Source: Methylococcaceae bacterium UBA1147
Lineage (GTDB): Bacteria; Pseudomonadota; Gammaproteobacteria; Methylococcales; UBA1147
Length of the DNA stretch: 28,235 nucleotides
Assembly: GCA_002311315.1 (NCBI GenBank)
Contig: DBZZ01000076.1
Span: 1 to 28,235, forward strand
Direction: 5' to 3'
The stretch's first letter is position 1. Each line of letters opens with the position of its first letter. A program made the position numbers and the translations under genes. Below are positions 15,115 to 23,984 of the stretch, piece after piece. Below the pieces are notes generated by a model. It made no database searches. It was not told the DNA's origin and saw only the letters and a program-made list of their open reading frames with translations.

Positions 15115-15993
15115 TCAGTCGTATCCCAGATTCCGCAGGGCTCGCTCGCTATCGGACCAACCGCGCTTCACCTTGACCCACAACTGTAGATAAATCTTCT
15201 TGCTCATCATTTTTTCCAGATCCACTCGGGCCTGCTGACCGACTTTTTTCAGTACCTTACCCTTGGCCCCGATCACGATCGATTTCTGCGTGTCGCGTTC
15301 AACCCAGATGATCGCATGAATGCTGATCAGGTTAGCCTCTTCACTGAAACACTCTATTTCTACAGTCAGTTCATAGGGAAGCTCCTTGGCCAAAGCACGA
15401 ATCAGTTTCTCCCGAATGACCTCTCCAGCAAAAAACCGTTCAGGCCGGTCACTAATCTGGTCATCCGGAAAAACCGGAATTGCTTCCGGAAGTAATTCCA
15501 TGACCGTTCGTTCGAGAACATCCATGTTGGTCCCTCTTAATGCGGAAATCGGCAAAATGGATGCAAAAGAAAAAGTCTGGCCCACTTCTTTCAGAAACGG
15601 AAGGCAATCTTCCTTGCGCTCAACCCGATCGATCTTGTTGATCACGAACAGAACAGGTACATCGACTTTTTCGAGCGAAGAAAGAATCAGTCGGTCATGA
15701 CTATGCCAAGAGAGCATGTCCGTCACCCAAACGACCAGATCCACGCCTGAAATGGTGGTTTTCGCCGTACGATTCAAATAGCGATTCAACGCCTTTTTAC
15801 CATCTTCGTGAATACCTGGGGTATCAACATAGATTGCCTGTCCTTCCGGCAACGTCTTGATACCCAGAATCCGGTGGCGAGTAGTCTGTGGTTTTCTTGA
15901 GGTGATGCTGAGTTTCTGGCCAATCAGATGATTCAGCAAAGTTGATTTCCCAACGTTGGGACGCCCGATCAGCGCGACATAACCCGATCTCAT
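15115..15993 (-). CDS. era: GTPase Era
   Basis: Era is an essential GTPase that binds 16S rRNA near its 3' end during 30S assembly. G1 GRPNVGKST is at 10-18, G2 TTRH at 37-40, G3 DTPG at 57-60 and G4 NKID at 119-122. The C-terminal KH domain contains IGAKGKVLKKVGQQAR around residue 242. Length is 292 residues, normal. The ATG overlaps the stop of a 75-codon frame as ATGA, whereas in relatives era directly overlaps or abuts rnc. Here about 250 bases intervene. Confidence 0.96.
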   Translation of the reverse strand: MRSGYVALIGRPNVGKSTLLNHLIGQKLSITSRKPQTTRHRILGIKTLPEGQAIYVDTPGIHEDGKKALNRYLNRTAKTTISGVDLVVWVTDMLSWHSHDRLILSSLEKVDVPVLFVINKIDRVERKEDCLPFLKEVGQTFSFASILPISALRGTNMDVLERTVMELLPEAIPVFPDDQISDRPERFFAGEVIREKLIRALAKELPYELTVEIECFSEEANLISIHAIIWVERDTQKSIVIGAKGKVLKKVGQQARVDLEKMMSKKIYLQLWVKVKRGWSDSERALRNLGYD

Positions 15994-16217
15994 CCAGACA
16001 AACCTGGACCGAGCCGTTCATCAGCAGACACCAGGAAAAACTCCTTGCATGACCAGGAAGGGGAAGCCAATCCGAAAACTTGCTTCCCGCAGCCTCTGGT
16101 ATAACTTGATTCGGACACTTCGGGAAGTTGCTTGTCAATCAATGAATAAAACCTGCGCACAATGCGCCAGGCAACGCTCCCGGCCTGGACTGTCTTGACA
16201 AATGCCGGGAAATACAT
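15990..16217 (-). CDS. Doubtful 75-residue frame between rnc and era
   Basis: This open frame begins with ATG 22 bases after the rnc stop and ends in an ATGA overlap with era, the spacing expected for a translated gene in an operon. Against it, the ATG has no ribosome binding site, the composition looks non-committal, and the protein (several cysteines, no membrane helix, no motif) is unrecognised. It may be a lineage-specific small gene, a remnant of an insertion, or a leader whose translation feeds era. Confidence 0.3.
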   Translation of the reverse strand: MYFPAFVKTVQAGSVAWRIVRRFYSLIDKQLPEVSESSYTRGCGKQVFGLASPSWSCKEFFLVSADERLGPGLSG

Positions 16218-16239
16218 CGAGAAGCAACGAACGTTTCGT

Positions 16240-16911
16240 TCAGTTCAGCAAATCAAGAACCGACTGAGCGGCCTGTTGCTCTGCCTTCTTTCGGGATGGA
16301 CCCACCCCTTTCCGAGATTCATCCAGCAGTTCGATCTTGCATTCTACACAAAAACTCTGCTCATGTGGCAGGCCAGAGGTCGATATCAGCGGGTACTCGG
16401 GTAACGGGAGACCCTTTGACTGCATGAGTTCCTGCAATCTGGTCTTGGGGTCTTTCTGCCAGTTTTCCACGGTCAGCCTGTCTATTCGATCAGCGAACAA
16501 TTGAAGAATCCATGCCTTGCAGACTTCGTAACCTTGGTCCTTGAGAAGGGCTCCCATCAATGCTTCGATTGCATCGCATAGGATCGAATCCCGACGGTAG
16601 CCACCGGTTTTCAATTCACCGGACCCAAGAATCAGGAAATCACCGAGATCGACGCTACGCGCCAGTTCGGCTAGAAAGCCCTGGTTCACGAGACTGGACC
16701 TCAAACGACTCAAAACACCTTCATCCGCTTCCGGAAATTTTTCGTAAAGACATTCGGCAATCACGAACCCCAGAACCGAATCCCCCAGAAACTCCAGTCG
16801 TTCATTGTTGTTCGAAGCCGCACTACGATGTGTCAGAGCGAGCTCTATCAATGACTGGTTATCGAATTTCAGCCCGAGATTTCTATCGAGCAGTTGCGGA
16901 TCTTGAATCAT
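16240..16911 (-). CDS. rnc: Ribonuclease III
   Basis: RNase III cuts double-stranded RNA, including rRNA precursors. The signature NERLEFLGDSVLG is at 36-48, with metal-binding Glu40 and Asp44, and the second acidic pair is Asp113/Glu116 in CDAIEALMGAL. A double-stranded-RNA-binding domain follows from about 150 and ends KKAEQQAAQSVLDLL. I chose the ATG at 16911: AAAGGTAAG precedes it and the length of 223 matches relatives. The frame opens 11 codons earlier from a TTG. The start also overlaps, as ATGA, the stop of the decayed DUF4845 frame, so the ancestral coupling is still visible. Confidence 0.96.
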   Translation of the reverse strand: MIQDPQLLDRNLGLKFDNQSLIELALTHRSAASNNNERLEFLGDSVLGFVIAECLYEKFPEADEGVLSRLRSSLVNQGFLAELARSVDLGDFLILGSGELKTGGYRRDSILCDAIEALMGALLKDQGYEVCKAWILQLFADRIDRLTVENWQKDPKTRLQELMQSKGLPLPEYPLISTSGLPHEQSFCVECKIELLDESRKGVGPSRKKAEQQAAQSVLDLLN

Positions 16912-17286
16912 CTTACCTTTGTACGGAAACCTTCGTTGAAACAAATCACAACATCGACATTCCCGATGATGTATTCGGTTATTTGATAATCGACAGTTAC
17001 AGAAATATTAGACGGTGTATGCACTATCGGAAAATACTCGCAGCTAACGTAATTTACCCGATTGATACTCAGACATTCTGCACAAGACGCAGGATTTCAT
17101 CCTTGCTACAACGGGCTGATTACAACTCCCCTCTATCCAATCCATCACGCCGACCACCTTATAATGGTTGAAATGGATCAGAATGCATTTCTTCAGTGTT
17201 AGCAATCCAAGGAAACCGCTGACCAGTAACCGCAGCAGTAAAGAGACCAGGGTATCGCCATTCTGGTCGACAGGATAGTCGAGTAT
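16908..17286 (-). pseudogene. Decayed DUF4845 membrane protein gene
   Basis: Relatives carry a small DUF4845 protein between lepB and rnc. Here only fragments in different frames remain. The first reads QNGDTLVSLLLRLLVSGFLG and then LKKCILIHFNHYKVVGVMDW, matching the family's N-terminal membrane helix and the segment after it. A middle piece reads SKDEILRLVQN in another frame before a stop. The last piece, ISVTVDYQITEYIIGNVDVV, matches the C-terminal strand region and ends in a TGA overlapping the rnc ATG. GAGGAG (17294-17299) still stands seven bases before an ATA (17286-17284) where the start codon should be. A lost start, frameshifts and internal stops make this a pseudogene. Family identity is from my memory of DUF4845 sequences and gene order. 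Confidence 0.72.
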
Positions 17287-17328
17287 TCCGATGCTCCTCG
17301 AAAACAGGCAACTAGCCTTGAGAATAGA

Positions 17329-18105
17329 TCATTTGATCGTTGTGCCCAGCCGATTAAAGCCAATACCCGCATTATCCCAGTCCCAATTCATCCAGACAAA
17401 AAATGCCTTCCCAGCGAGGTTGGCTTCGGGAACAGTACCCCAATACCGGCTGTCGTTACTGTTATCACGATTGTCTCCCATGACGAAATAATGCCCTTCA
17501 GGAACTTCGAAATCGCCTTCCGCACCCACTCGTCCGCGCATGATCAATACACTGTGCTCAACTCCGGGAAGGTCCTCCGCCATGAGCTGGGCACCAGTCA
17601 TGTTCCTGCCCTTACCAACCCCGCTATAACGCCCCAGCGATGTCAGTTTGATCCGATTGCCGTTCACGTAAACCTGTTTTCCATAATACGCAATCCGGTC
17701 GCCGGGTAAACCTATAATTCTCTTGATGTAATCCAGCTTCGGATTCTTGGGATATCTAAAAACCACGATATCGCCACGTTCGGGTTCTCCGACATCCATA
17801 ATCTTGGTATGTAAAACTGGCAAACGAACTCCGTAGGTGAACTTGTTGACCAAGATAAAATCACCGATCAGCAAGGTTGGCATCATCGAACCGGACGGAA
17901 TCCTGAAGGGCTCGACTAGGAAGGACCTCAAGATTAAGACGATGAGTACGATCGGAAAGAATGAGCGGGCAATTTCAACGGCTACCGGTTCCTGCTGGCC
18001 CGTGGCCAATCCATCGGAAAATCGGGTATAGCAAGCGTAACCGCCCCAGACAAGACCCATCAGCAAGGACGCGGCCACTAGAAAGAACGAAAAGTCATAA
18101 TCCAT
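17329..18105 (-). CDS. lepB: Signal peptidase I
   Basis: LepB removes signal peptides on the periplasmic face of the inner membrane. Two N-terminal membrane helices are visible (about 5-25 and 48-63). The catalytic Ser73 is in RIPSGSMMPTLLIGDF, the general-base Lys128 in DYIKRIIGLPGD, and the C-terminal box GDNRDNSNDSRYWG near residue 217. At 258 residues it is shorter than E. coli LepB but in the normal range. It starts with ATG without a strong binding site. A terminator lies between lepA and this gene, so it probably has its own promoter, which I could not place. Confidence 0.95.
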   Translation of the reverse strand: MDYDFSFFLVAASLLMGLVWGGYACYTRFSDGLATGQQEPVAVEIARSFFPIVLIVLILRSFLVEPFRIPSGSMMPTLLIGDFILVNKFTYGVRLPVLHTKIMDVGEPERGDIVVFRYPKNPKLDYIKRIIGLPGDRIAYYGKQVYVNGNRIKLTSLGRYSGVGKGRNMTGAQLMAEDLPGVEHSVLIMRGRVGAEGDFEVPEGHYFVMGDNRDNSNDSRYWGTVPEANLAGKAFFVWMNWDWDNAGIGFNRLGTTIK

Positions 18106-18241
18106 GAAGCTGATCCGGTTTAAATGCTGTTTGACAAAGGGTAGGCCCTATTCCCATTTCCGAAAGAAATTCGGTGAGACGTATTCGGTCCAACCATCCT
18201 TGCAAGCAGGAAAACTCAAATGTAATAAATAAGGTACAGCC

Positions 18242-18274
18242 AAAAAAAGGTTGTGAAGTAAAACACCTCACAAC
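18242..18274 (-). terminator. Intrinsic terminator after lepA
   Basis: Read on the minus strand, a 10-bp stem (18265-18274 pairing with 18250-18259, one G-U pair, five-base loop) is followed after two bases by seven T residues (18248-18242). It begins 28 bases past the lepA stop and so should end the rpoE-to-lepA transcript before lepB. Confidence 0.8.
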
Positions 18275-18301
18275 AACCGCAATCACGCGCAACAAAAAAA
18301 C

Positions 18302-20107
18302 TTAATTATGCTTGTTGATCTGAAGAACCGCGAGGAAAGCATCCTGTGGTATTTCGATACTGCCTACCTTCTTCATCCGTTTCTTGCCTGCTTTCTGCTT
18401 TTCAAGCAGTTTTTTCTTGCGGGTGATATCGCCACCATAACACTTCGCCGTCACGTTCTTTCTGAGAGCCTTAACAGTCGAACGAGCGATAATCTTTGAT
18501 CCGATCGCGGCCTGGATTGCAACCTCGTACATCTGACGGGGAATCAATTCCTTCATCTTTCCCACCAGTTCCCGACCGCGACGATGACTCGATGCCTTGT
18601 GGATGATCAGGGAAAGCGCGTCAACCCGGTCGCCGTTGATCAGCAGATCCAGCTTGACCAGATCTGCCGACTGGAATCGCATCAACTTATAGTCAAATGA
18701 AGCAAAACCGCGGCTGACGGATTTCAGGCGATCAAAGAAATCCATGACCACCTCGCTCAAAGGCAATTGGTAAACCAGTGAAACCTGGGCACCCGTGTAG
18801 TGCATATTGACCTGCACCCCCCGCTTTTCAACGCAGAGACCAATCACGCCCCCGAGGTAATCCTGCGGCACAAGGATACTGGCTTCAATAATGGGTTCAC
18901 GGATTTCGCGGATTTCGCCCATATCGGGAAGCTTTGACGGGTTGTCCACCTCGATCAGTTCACCGTTGTTTTTCAGAACCTCGAAGACCACGGTTGGCGC
19001 TGTGGTTATCAGGTTCAGGTCATATTCACGCTCCAGGCGCTCCTGGATGATTTCCATGTGCAGCATGCCAAGGAAACCGCATCGGAACCCAAGGCCCAAT
19101 GCCTGGGACCTTTCTGGTTCATAGTGCAAAGCTGCATCATTGAGTCGCAACTTGCTCAGGGATTCACGGAGATCCTCGTAATCGTCCGAAACAACCGGAT
19201 AAAGGCCGGCAAAAACCTTCGGCTGTATAGTCTGAAACCCCGGTAATGGCTGATCGACTGGATCATCCGTCAGCGAGATGGTATCGCCAACGGGAGCTCC
19301 GAAAATATCCTTGATACCGGCCACGACATAGCCAACCTCGCCGGTGTTCAGGGACTCTTTCTCCTGGCGTTTTGGTGTAAAGATACCAACCTTGTCGACG
19401 AGAAATGAACGGCCAGTGGAAAGGATGGTAATCCGCTGTTTCCGTTTCAGGCATCCGTCAACCACTCGCACCAAGGAAACCACCCCGAGGTAACTGTCAA
19501 ACCACGAATCAATGATCAGGGCCTTAAATGATTTGTCCGCGTCTCCTGCTGGCGGCGGAATTCTGTGAACCAATCGCTCAAGAAGAGATTCCACGGCCTG
19601 TCCGGTCTTGGCACTGATTTCAGGTGCGTCGTCCGCCGAAATACCGATGATGTCCTCGATTTCCGCCCTCACACGGGCAGGTTCCGCTGTCGGTAGATCG
19701 ATCTTGTTCAGAACCGGGATCACCTCCAGTCCCTGGTCGATCGCGGTGTAGCAATTGGCGACGCTCTGTGCTTCAACACCCTGTGCAGCATCCACGACCA
19801 GTAGCGCACCCTCGCAGGCCGCAAGCGAACGCGAAACCTCGTAAGAAAAATCGACATGGCCCGGGGTATCAATGAAATTCAGCTGGTAGACTTCCCCCCC
19901 CGCTGCCTTGTACTCAAGACTAACGCTCTGGGCCTTGATGGTGATTCCACGTTCACGTTCGATGTCCATTGAATCGAGAACCTGGGCTGCCATCTCGCGT
20001 TCGGTCAAGCCACCGCACAACTGGATAAAACGGTCGGCCAGGGTCGATTTACCATGGTCAATATGGGCAATAATCGAGAAATTCCGAATATTCTCTTGTC
20101 GAACCAC
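18302..20107 (-). CDS. lepA: Elongation factor 4 (LepA)
   Basis: LepA is a ribosome-associated translational GTPase, linked to back-translocation and initiation or biogenesis roles. The G-domain motifs are intact: AHIDHGKST (14-22), RERGITIKAQ (51-60), DTPGHVDF (80-87) and NKID (134-137). The EF-G-like domains follow, then the LepA-specific C-terminal domain with GGDITRKKKLLEKQKAGKKR. Length is 601 residues, normal. It starts with GTG two bases after the mucD stop, so it is probably read with the envelope-stress operon, and a strong terminator follows it. Confidence 0.97.
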   Translation of the reverse strand: MVRQENIRNFSIIAHIDHGKSTLADRFIQLCGGLTEREMAAQVLDSMDIERERGITIKAQSVSLEYKAAGGEVYQLNFIDTPGHVDFSYEVSRSLAACEGALLVVDAAQGVEAQSVANCYTAIDQGLEVIPVLNKIDLPTAEPARVRAEIEDIIGISADDAPEISAKTGQAVESLLERLVHRIPPPAGDADKSFKALIIDSWFDSYLGVVSLVRVVDGCLKRKQRITILSTGRSFLVDKVGIFTPKRQEKESLNTGEVGYVVAGIKDIFGAPVGDTISLTDDPVDQPLPGFQTIQPKVFAGLYPVVSDDYEDLRESLSKLRLNDAALHYEPERSQALGLGFRCGFLGMLHMEIIQERLEREYDLNLITTAPTVVFEVLKNNGELIEVDNPSKLPDMGEIREIREPIIEASILVPQDYLGGVIGLCVEKRGVQVNMHYTGAQVSLVYQLPLSEVVMDFFDRLKSVSRGFASFDYKLMRFQSADLVKLDLLINGDRVDALSLIIHKASSHRRGRELVGKMKELIPRQMYEVAIQAAIGSKIIARSTVKALRKNVTAKCYGGDITRKKKLLEKQKAGKKRMKKVGSIEIPQDAFLAVLQINKHN

Positions 20108-20109
20108 TG

Positions 20110-21519
20110 TCAGTCGTCCAATTTGATGGCCAGAAAAACCGGACTTCCCCGACGCTGAACCAGTACGGCGATGGATTTGCCCGATGGAAGCGACTCCATA
20201 ACCCTGGAAAAGTCGCTCACGTTCCTGATGTCCTCGTTCTGCACGCGAAGAATGACATCGCCTTTCTGGATCCCGGCTACCATCGCTGGACCCTGGGTAA
20301 CCGAGAGAACAAGTACTCCCGGAATTGAACTTGGCTGCCGTCCGGATCCGTCATTGGTCGCCGTCGCAACCCTGATTCCCAGAAGCTTGATCAACACAGC
20401 ACTCGTCTTATCCGGTTTAGCCTGACGTTTAGCTTCAGCTGAAAGCTTGCCGATCCTTACAGTCAGGAACACTTGTCGTTTCTTCCGGATCACCACAACC
20501 CGTACGCTTTCATCAATCGGCGTCATCCCGACCAAGGGCGGCAGCCCGCTTGAAGTTTCCACATTGTGGTCGTTGAATTTCACGATGACATCCCCGACCT
20601 GAAAACCGGCTACCTCGGCAGGGCTATCCGACAGAACCCGAGCAACCAGAGCCCCATGGGGACGTCTCATGCCAAACGATTCCGCCAGTTCACGGGTGAC
20701 GTCCTGCACTTGAACCCCAAGCCATCCTCGAGTTACTTCACCCTGTGTCCTGAGTTGCTTGACGACATTCATGGCAATGCTCATCGGAATCGCGAACGAC
20801 AAGCCCATGAACCCCCCGGTTCGGCTGTAGATCTGGGAGTTGATCCCGACCACTTCACCGTTCAGGTTAAACAGGGGGCCGCCAGAGTTGCCCGGATTGA
20901 TGGCAACATCTGTCTGTATGAAGGAAACATAAGGATCCCCCGGCAGGCTTCTGTCCTTCGCACTGACAATGCCGGCCGTCACCGAGTGATCAAAACCGAA
21001 AGGAGAACCAATGGCAAGGACCCATTCACCGACTTTCAGATCCTTTTCCGAGCCGATCTTTGCAACCGGCAGGTCGTCGGCCTCGATCTTGAGCAGTGCA
21101 ATATCACTGCGTTCATCTGAACCGATCAGCTTCGCTTCCAGTTCGCGCCGATCCTGCAGCCGAACGATGATCTCACCGGCGTTCTTCACAACGTGATGGT
21201 TTGTCAGAATATAACCGTCATCGGAGATGATGAATCCGGAGCCCAGCGACCCTTCCTGTCGCGGCTGCGGCCACTGCCTGCCCCCTTCACCAAAGAAATG
21301 GCGCCGGAAATCGTCGAAAGGAGTTCCCTCCGGAATCCGCATGCCGTCCGGCAGTTTTTGTTCGAGTGGCAGCTGTTTCTGCGTGGTGCTGATATTGACA
21401 ACCGTCGGACCGTATGCTTTCACCAGTTCTGTAAACTCTGGAAGTTCCGCCTGCACCGGACAAGACAAGAGCCATAAAAGACTCAAATACCATGGAACAA
21501 CGTATTTGGGATACAACAT
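20110..21519 (-). CDS. mucD: Periplasmic serine protease MucD (DegP/HtrA family)
   Basis: MucD is a periplasmic HtrA-type protease and chaperone of the sigma-E response. A signal peptide ends near residue 24 (CPVQA/E). The catalytic triad is His109 in TNHHVV, Asp139 in RSDIALL and Ser212 in GNSGGPL. Two PDZ domains follow (about 258-345 and 370-465). Length is 469 residues, as for Pseudomonas MucD. The ATG has a strong GGGAGGAG before it. It follows mucB by 186 bases, a gap in which Pseudomonas carries mucC; no mucC frame is visible here. It leads into lepA with a two-base gap. Confidence 0.95.
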   Translation of the reverse strand: MLYPKYVVPWYLSLLWLLSCPVQAELPEFTELVKAYGPTVVNISTTQKQLPLEQKLPDGMRIPEGTPFDDFRRHFFGEGGRQWPQPRQEGSLGSGFIISDDGYILTNHHVVKNAGEIIVRLQDRRELEAKLIGSDERSDIALLKIEADDLPVAKIGSEKDLKVGEWVLAIGSPFGFDHSVTAGIVSAKDRSLPGDPYVSFIQTDVAINPGNSGGPLFNLNGEVVGINSQIYSRTGGFMGLSFAIPMSIAMNVVKQLRTQGEVTRGWLGVQVQDVTRELAESFGMRRPHGALVARVLSDSPAEVAGFQVGDVIVKFNDHNVETSSGLPPLVGMTPIDESVRVVVIRKKRQVFLTVRIGKLSAEAKRQAKPDKTSAVLIKLLGIRVATATNDGSGRQPSSIPGVLVLSVTQGPAMVAGIQKGDVILRVQNEDIRNVSDFSRVMESLPSGKSIAVLVQRRGSPVFLAIKLDD

Positions 21520-21705
21520 GAAAACTCCTCCCGGAAGAATCGGGACCGCATTGAATGCATGAACTGGAAAAATGGAATCAACCGAACAGGTTAATGGTTT
21601 TCTGGTGTCTAGGTCAAACTCTTCTGGAAAACCACAACGTCAAAGAAAATTAGAAGGATGGAACCTGGGACGCCGCACTCTAGAAATCAGGCGTGACAAT
21701 GAAGC

Positions 21706-22704
21706 TCATTGCCAGTTTGAAACACTGAGATAACCAACACCATCGCCGATTGCCTGCACGGTCTTTTCCGGAACAGCCCCTAGAACGGTGATCTGGTAGC
21801 CGTCAAGCAAACGGCTGTAGCTATGGATGGCACCCCAATGTTTCTGATAGTCAGCAACACTATCACTGCCCTTCTTCTCCACATACACAGAAACCGAGGA
21901 GAAGCCATCACTGAACAGAATGTGCTCAACAATCTGCTTGTCGGTCGGCATGATGCTGCCGCGATAAAACACCTGCACGAACCCTGCCGGAACGTCGTCA
22001 AAAGACCAGGCCTGATTCACGTGAACAACCGATTTCCGGTTACGCACGTCCCAACCGGATAGCTCCATATTGGGTGAAGGCAACAACATCTTGTCAGGAA
22101 GTTGTCTAAGGATTTCAAAATCCGTAAACATCATCTGCTCAACCAGTACCCCTTTATCATCGACCAGTTCGAATCTCAGGGGCAAACGACTCTCCTGATC
22201 GATCCAGATCTTGCGGCCGTAACGAAATTCGTCCCTGGCCCTCAGTTCGACCACCTGGGTCAGTTTCTGGGCCACGTGACCAGTTCCTGCCAGTCGGACT
22301 TCGTAGAACTGCTCGTAACCCTCAAACTCTTCAGGGACCTGGACCAGAAAGGAACGATGGACAGGTTGCCGGCTAACATAAACCATGCGCTCATCCGGCA
22401 AATAGCAGGTCACGTCCTCGCCCAAACGGATAACCTCCCGCATTGGTGAATTCAGTGCTACGATTCGCTCTCTTTCGACCCCGTCCCTGAATCCATGGAA
22501 CACTCGCATGGCTTCCATCTTTTGGTCGCGCAGAAAAACAACCGTTCCATGGTAGTTGTTTATCCGGACTGCCTCGGACATTTCATTGAGTATCTGGCGA
22601 ATGGAAGCCGCCGACTCCGGGCCGGCTAAAACAACAGGGGCAAGCATCGCTCCCGCGAGCAACCAGCTTAATCTACAACGAAAGTAGGAAAGGATTCCAC
22701 TCAT
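21706..22704 (-). CDS. mucB: Sigma-E regulatory sensor MucB/RseB
   Basis: MucB (RseB) is a periplasmic protein that binds the anti-sigma factor and shields it from DegS-type proteases until lipids or lipopolysaccharide displace it. A signal peptide covers about residues 1-27. The N-terminal LolA-like domain (NNYHGTVVFLRDQKMEAMRVFHG opens it) covers about 35-220, and the C-terminal domain about 230-325 (AGFVQVFYRGS, DGFSSVSVYVE). Length is 332 residues, near the family norm. It follows mucA by 51 bases and acts on its product. Confidence 0.93.
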   Translation of the reverse strand: MSGILSYFRCRLSWLLAGAMLAPVVLAGPESAASIRQILNEMSEAVRINNYHGTVVFLRDQKMEAMRVFHGFRDGVERERIVALNSPMREVIRLGEDVTCYLPDERMVYVSRQPVHRSFLVQVPEEFEGYEQFYEVRLAGTGHVAQKLTQVVELRARDEFRYGRKIWIDQESRLPLRFELVDDKGVLVEQMMFTDFEILRQLPDKMLLPSPNMELSGWDVRNRKSVVHVNQAWSFDDVPAGFVQVFYRGSIMPTDKQIVEHILFSDGFSSVSVYVEKKGSDSVADYQKHWGAIHSYSRLLDGYQITVLGAVPEKTVQAIGDGVGYLSVSNWQ

Positions 22705-22755
22705 CTGATCGCCGGTGTCAAGCCCTAGCGCATTGTATAAACGAGATCAACTGCC

Positions 22756-23316
22756 TTAACGATTCGAGGAATAACTAACCACCCGGGCGTACGGCACGAA
22801 CCCCTGAGTGCCCCCAGAACGACTACTGCCATTGTGCGTAATTAGATAATCATTGAGCCGCCTGGGAATATGGGGAATAGTTGCCAACCTTTGTGTTTTC
22901 GTACCGTCGGCCACGGATCCATTCTTCTGCACGGCCGCAATCATGCCCGAAACCGCATCCGGGCTAGAATTGAAGGACGATGAAATGCTCCACCAAAAAA
23001 CAATGCCTATCATCGCTAGCGAAGCAGCCAACGCAAGGGAGAACGACGGTTTTCGTAACCATGTTCTCGAGGCTGACCGGTCGGAGAAATCAACGACCGG
23101 CTCATGATCCAAAGCGCTACAGACGCGATCGAAAAAATCCATGCCGGGTGAGTATCCGGGCTCTCGTCTGAAAACGCTGCTAACACAATTATAACGCAAC
23201 CATTTTCGGCGCAGATCTGTATCGTCTTTGATCTGACTCAACACCTTCACGGCCTCCTTCGGGTCCAGTTCACCGTCGAGAAGCATTGACATCTTTAATT
23301 CCAATTCATCTTGCAT
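22756..23316 (-). CDS. mucA: Anti-sigma-E factor MucA/RseA
   Basis: MucA holds RpoE at the inner membrane. The N-terminal cytoplasmic domain (MQDELELKMSMLLDGEL, 1-17, then the DLRRKWLRYNCV helix) binds sigma. One membrane helix is at about 91-109. The periplasmic tail ends GFVPYARVVSYSS, as in MucA/RseA. The ATG at 23316, 13 bases after rpoE, gives 186 residues and the conserved start; the frame opens 37 codons earlier inside rpoE, but that part is unconserved. Regulated proteolysis of the periplasmic tail is expected from the family. Confidence 0.94.
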   Translation of the reverse strand: MQDELELKMSMLLDGELDPKEAVKVLSQIKDDTDLRRKWLRYNCVSSVFRREPGYSPGMDFFDRVCSALDHEPVVDFSDRSASRTWLRKPSFSLALAASLAMIGIVFWWSISSSFNSSPDAVSGMIAAVQKNGSVADGTKTQRLATIPHIPRRLNDYLITHNGSSRSGGTQGFVPYARVVSYSSNR

Positions 23317-23329
23317 GTAACCAACCCCG

Positions 23330-23902
23330 TCAATCCAATAATGGCGCAATTTTTTTGTCAATTGCCTCACGTGCTCTAAAAATTCTCGAACGCACAGTCC
23401 CCACCGGACAGCCCATGGTTCTGGCAATCGCCTCGTAACTCATACCTTCAAACTCACGCAGGCTGATGGCAATCCTGAGTTCATCCGGCAAATCGTCAAT
23501 CGCGCCGGCCACAGTTTCGGCAATTTCATCCCTGAGCAGGATGTGCTCTGGCGACGCGTGGTCCTTTAGACGCCCTGCATGTTCAAAATGTTCCGCATCC
23601 TGAATATCAATCCCGTTTTCCAGAGCACGACGACTCCTAGCTACCAGGTAATTCTTAGCTGTATTGATGGCAATCCGGTAAAGCCACGTATAGAACTCAC
23701 TGTCTCCCCGAAACTTTGGCAATGCCCGGTACGCCTTGATAAACGATTCCTGCGCAATATCCATTACCTCTCCGGAATCCTTTATGTATCGACTAATCAA
23801 CTGAACAAGCCTGTGCTGGTACCTAAGCACAAGAATATCGAATGCTTTTTTGTCACCATTCTGTACCCGCCTGACCAATTCTTGATCAACTGGCTCTTGC
23901 AT
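23330..23902 (-). CDS. rpoE: RNA polymerase sigma-E factor (AlgU/RpoE)
   Basis: RpoE is the extracytoplasmic-function sigma factor for envelope stress. Region 2 spans about 10-90 (DIAQESFIKAYRALPKFRGD, then FYTWLYRIAINTAKNYL), and region 4 with its helix-turn-helix is at about 132-180 (GMSYEAIARTMGCPVGTVRSRI). Length 190 is typical. It starts with ATG after AAGGGGGTT. The anti-sigma factor and its sensor follow at once. I did not find a clear autoregulatory GGAACTT/TCTGA promoter upstream. A 32-codon frame overlaps its start. Confidence 0.97.
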   Translation of the reverse strand: MQEPVDQELVRRVQNGDKKAFDILVLRYQHRLVQLISRYIKDSGEVMDIAQESFIKAYRALPKFRGDSEFYTWLYRIAINTAKNYLVARSRRALENGIDIQDAEHFEHAGRLKDHASPEHILLRDEIAETVAGAIDDLPDELRIAISLREFEGMSYEAIARTMGCPVGTVRSRIFRAREAIDKKIAPLLD

Positions 23903-23984
23903 CCAGCGAACCCCCTTGAATTCGGCTGAGGTCGTTACTGGAATCCATGGACCCTGCCCGTCTGATTCCTAAAGACATCCTCAT
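23886..23984 (-). CDS. Possible leader peptide overlapping rpoE start
   Basis: A 32-codon frame begins with ATG at 23984 and stops 17 bases inside rpoE in another frame. E. coli has a comparable upstream frame, rseD, coupled to rpoE. Here no ribosome binding site is visible for the leader and the peptide (basic start, no motif) is not like RseD, so the similarity is one of position only. Confidence 0.2.
   Translation of the reverse strand: MRMSLGIRRAGSMDSSNDLSRIQGGSLDARAS

Noticed and set aside
15824..16138. 104-codon minus frame overlapping the era start
   Set aside because: Most of it lies within era in another frame, with no start signal.
21520..21705. Possible mucC between mucB and mucD
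   Set aside because: At 186 bases the gap is too short and no frame with membrane helices is present.
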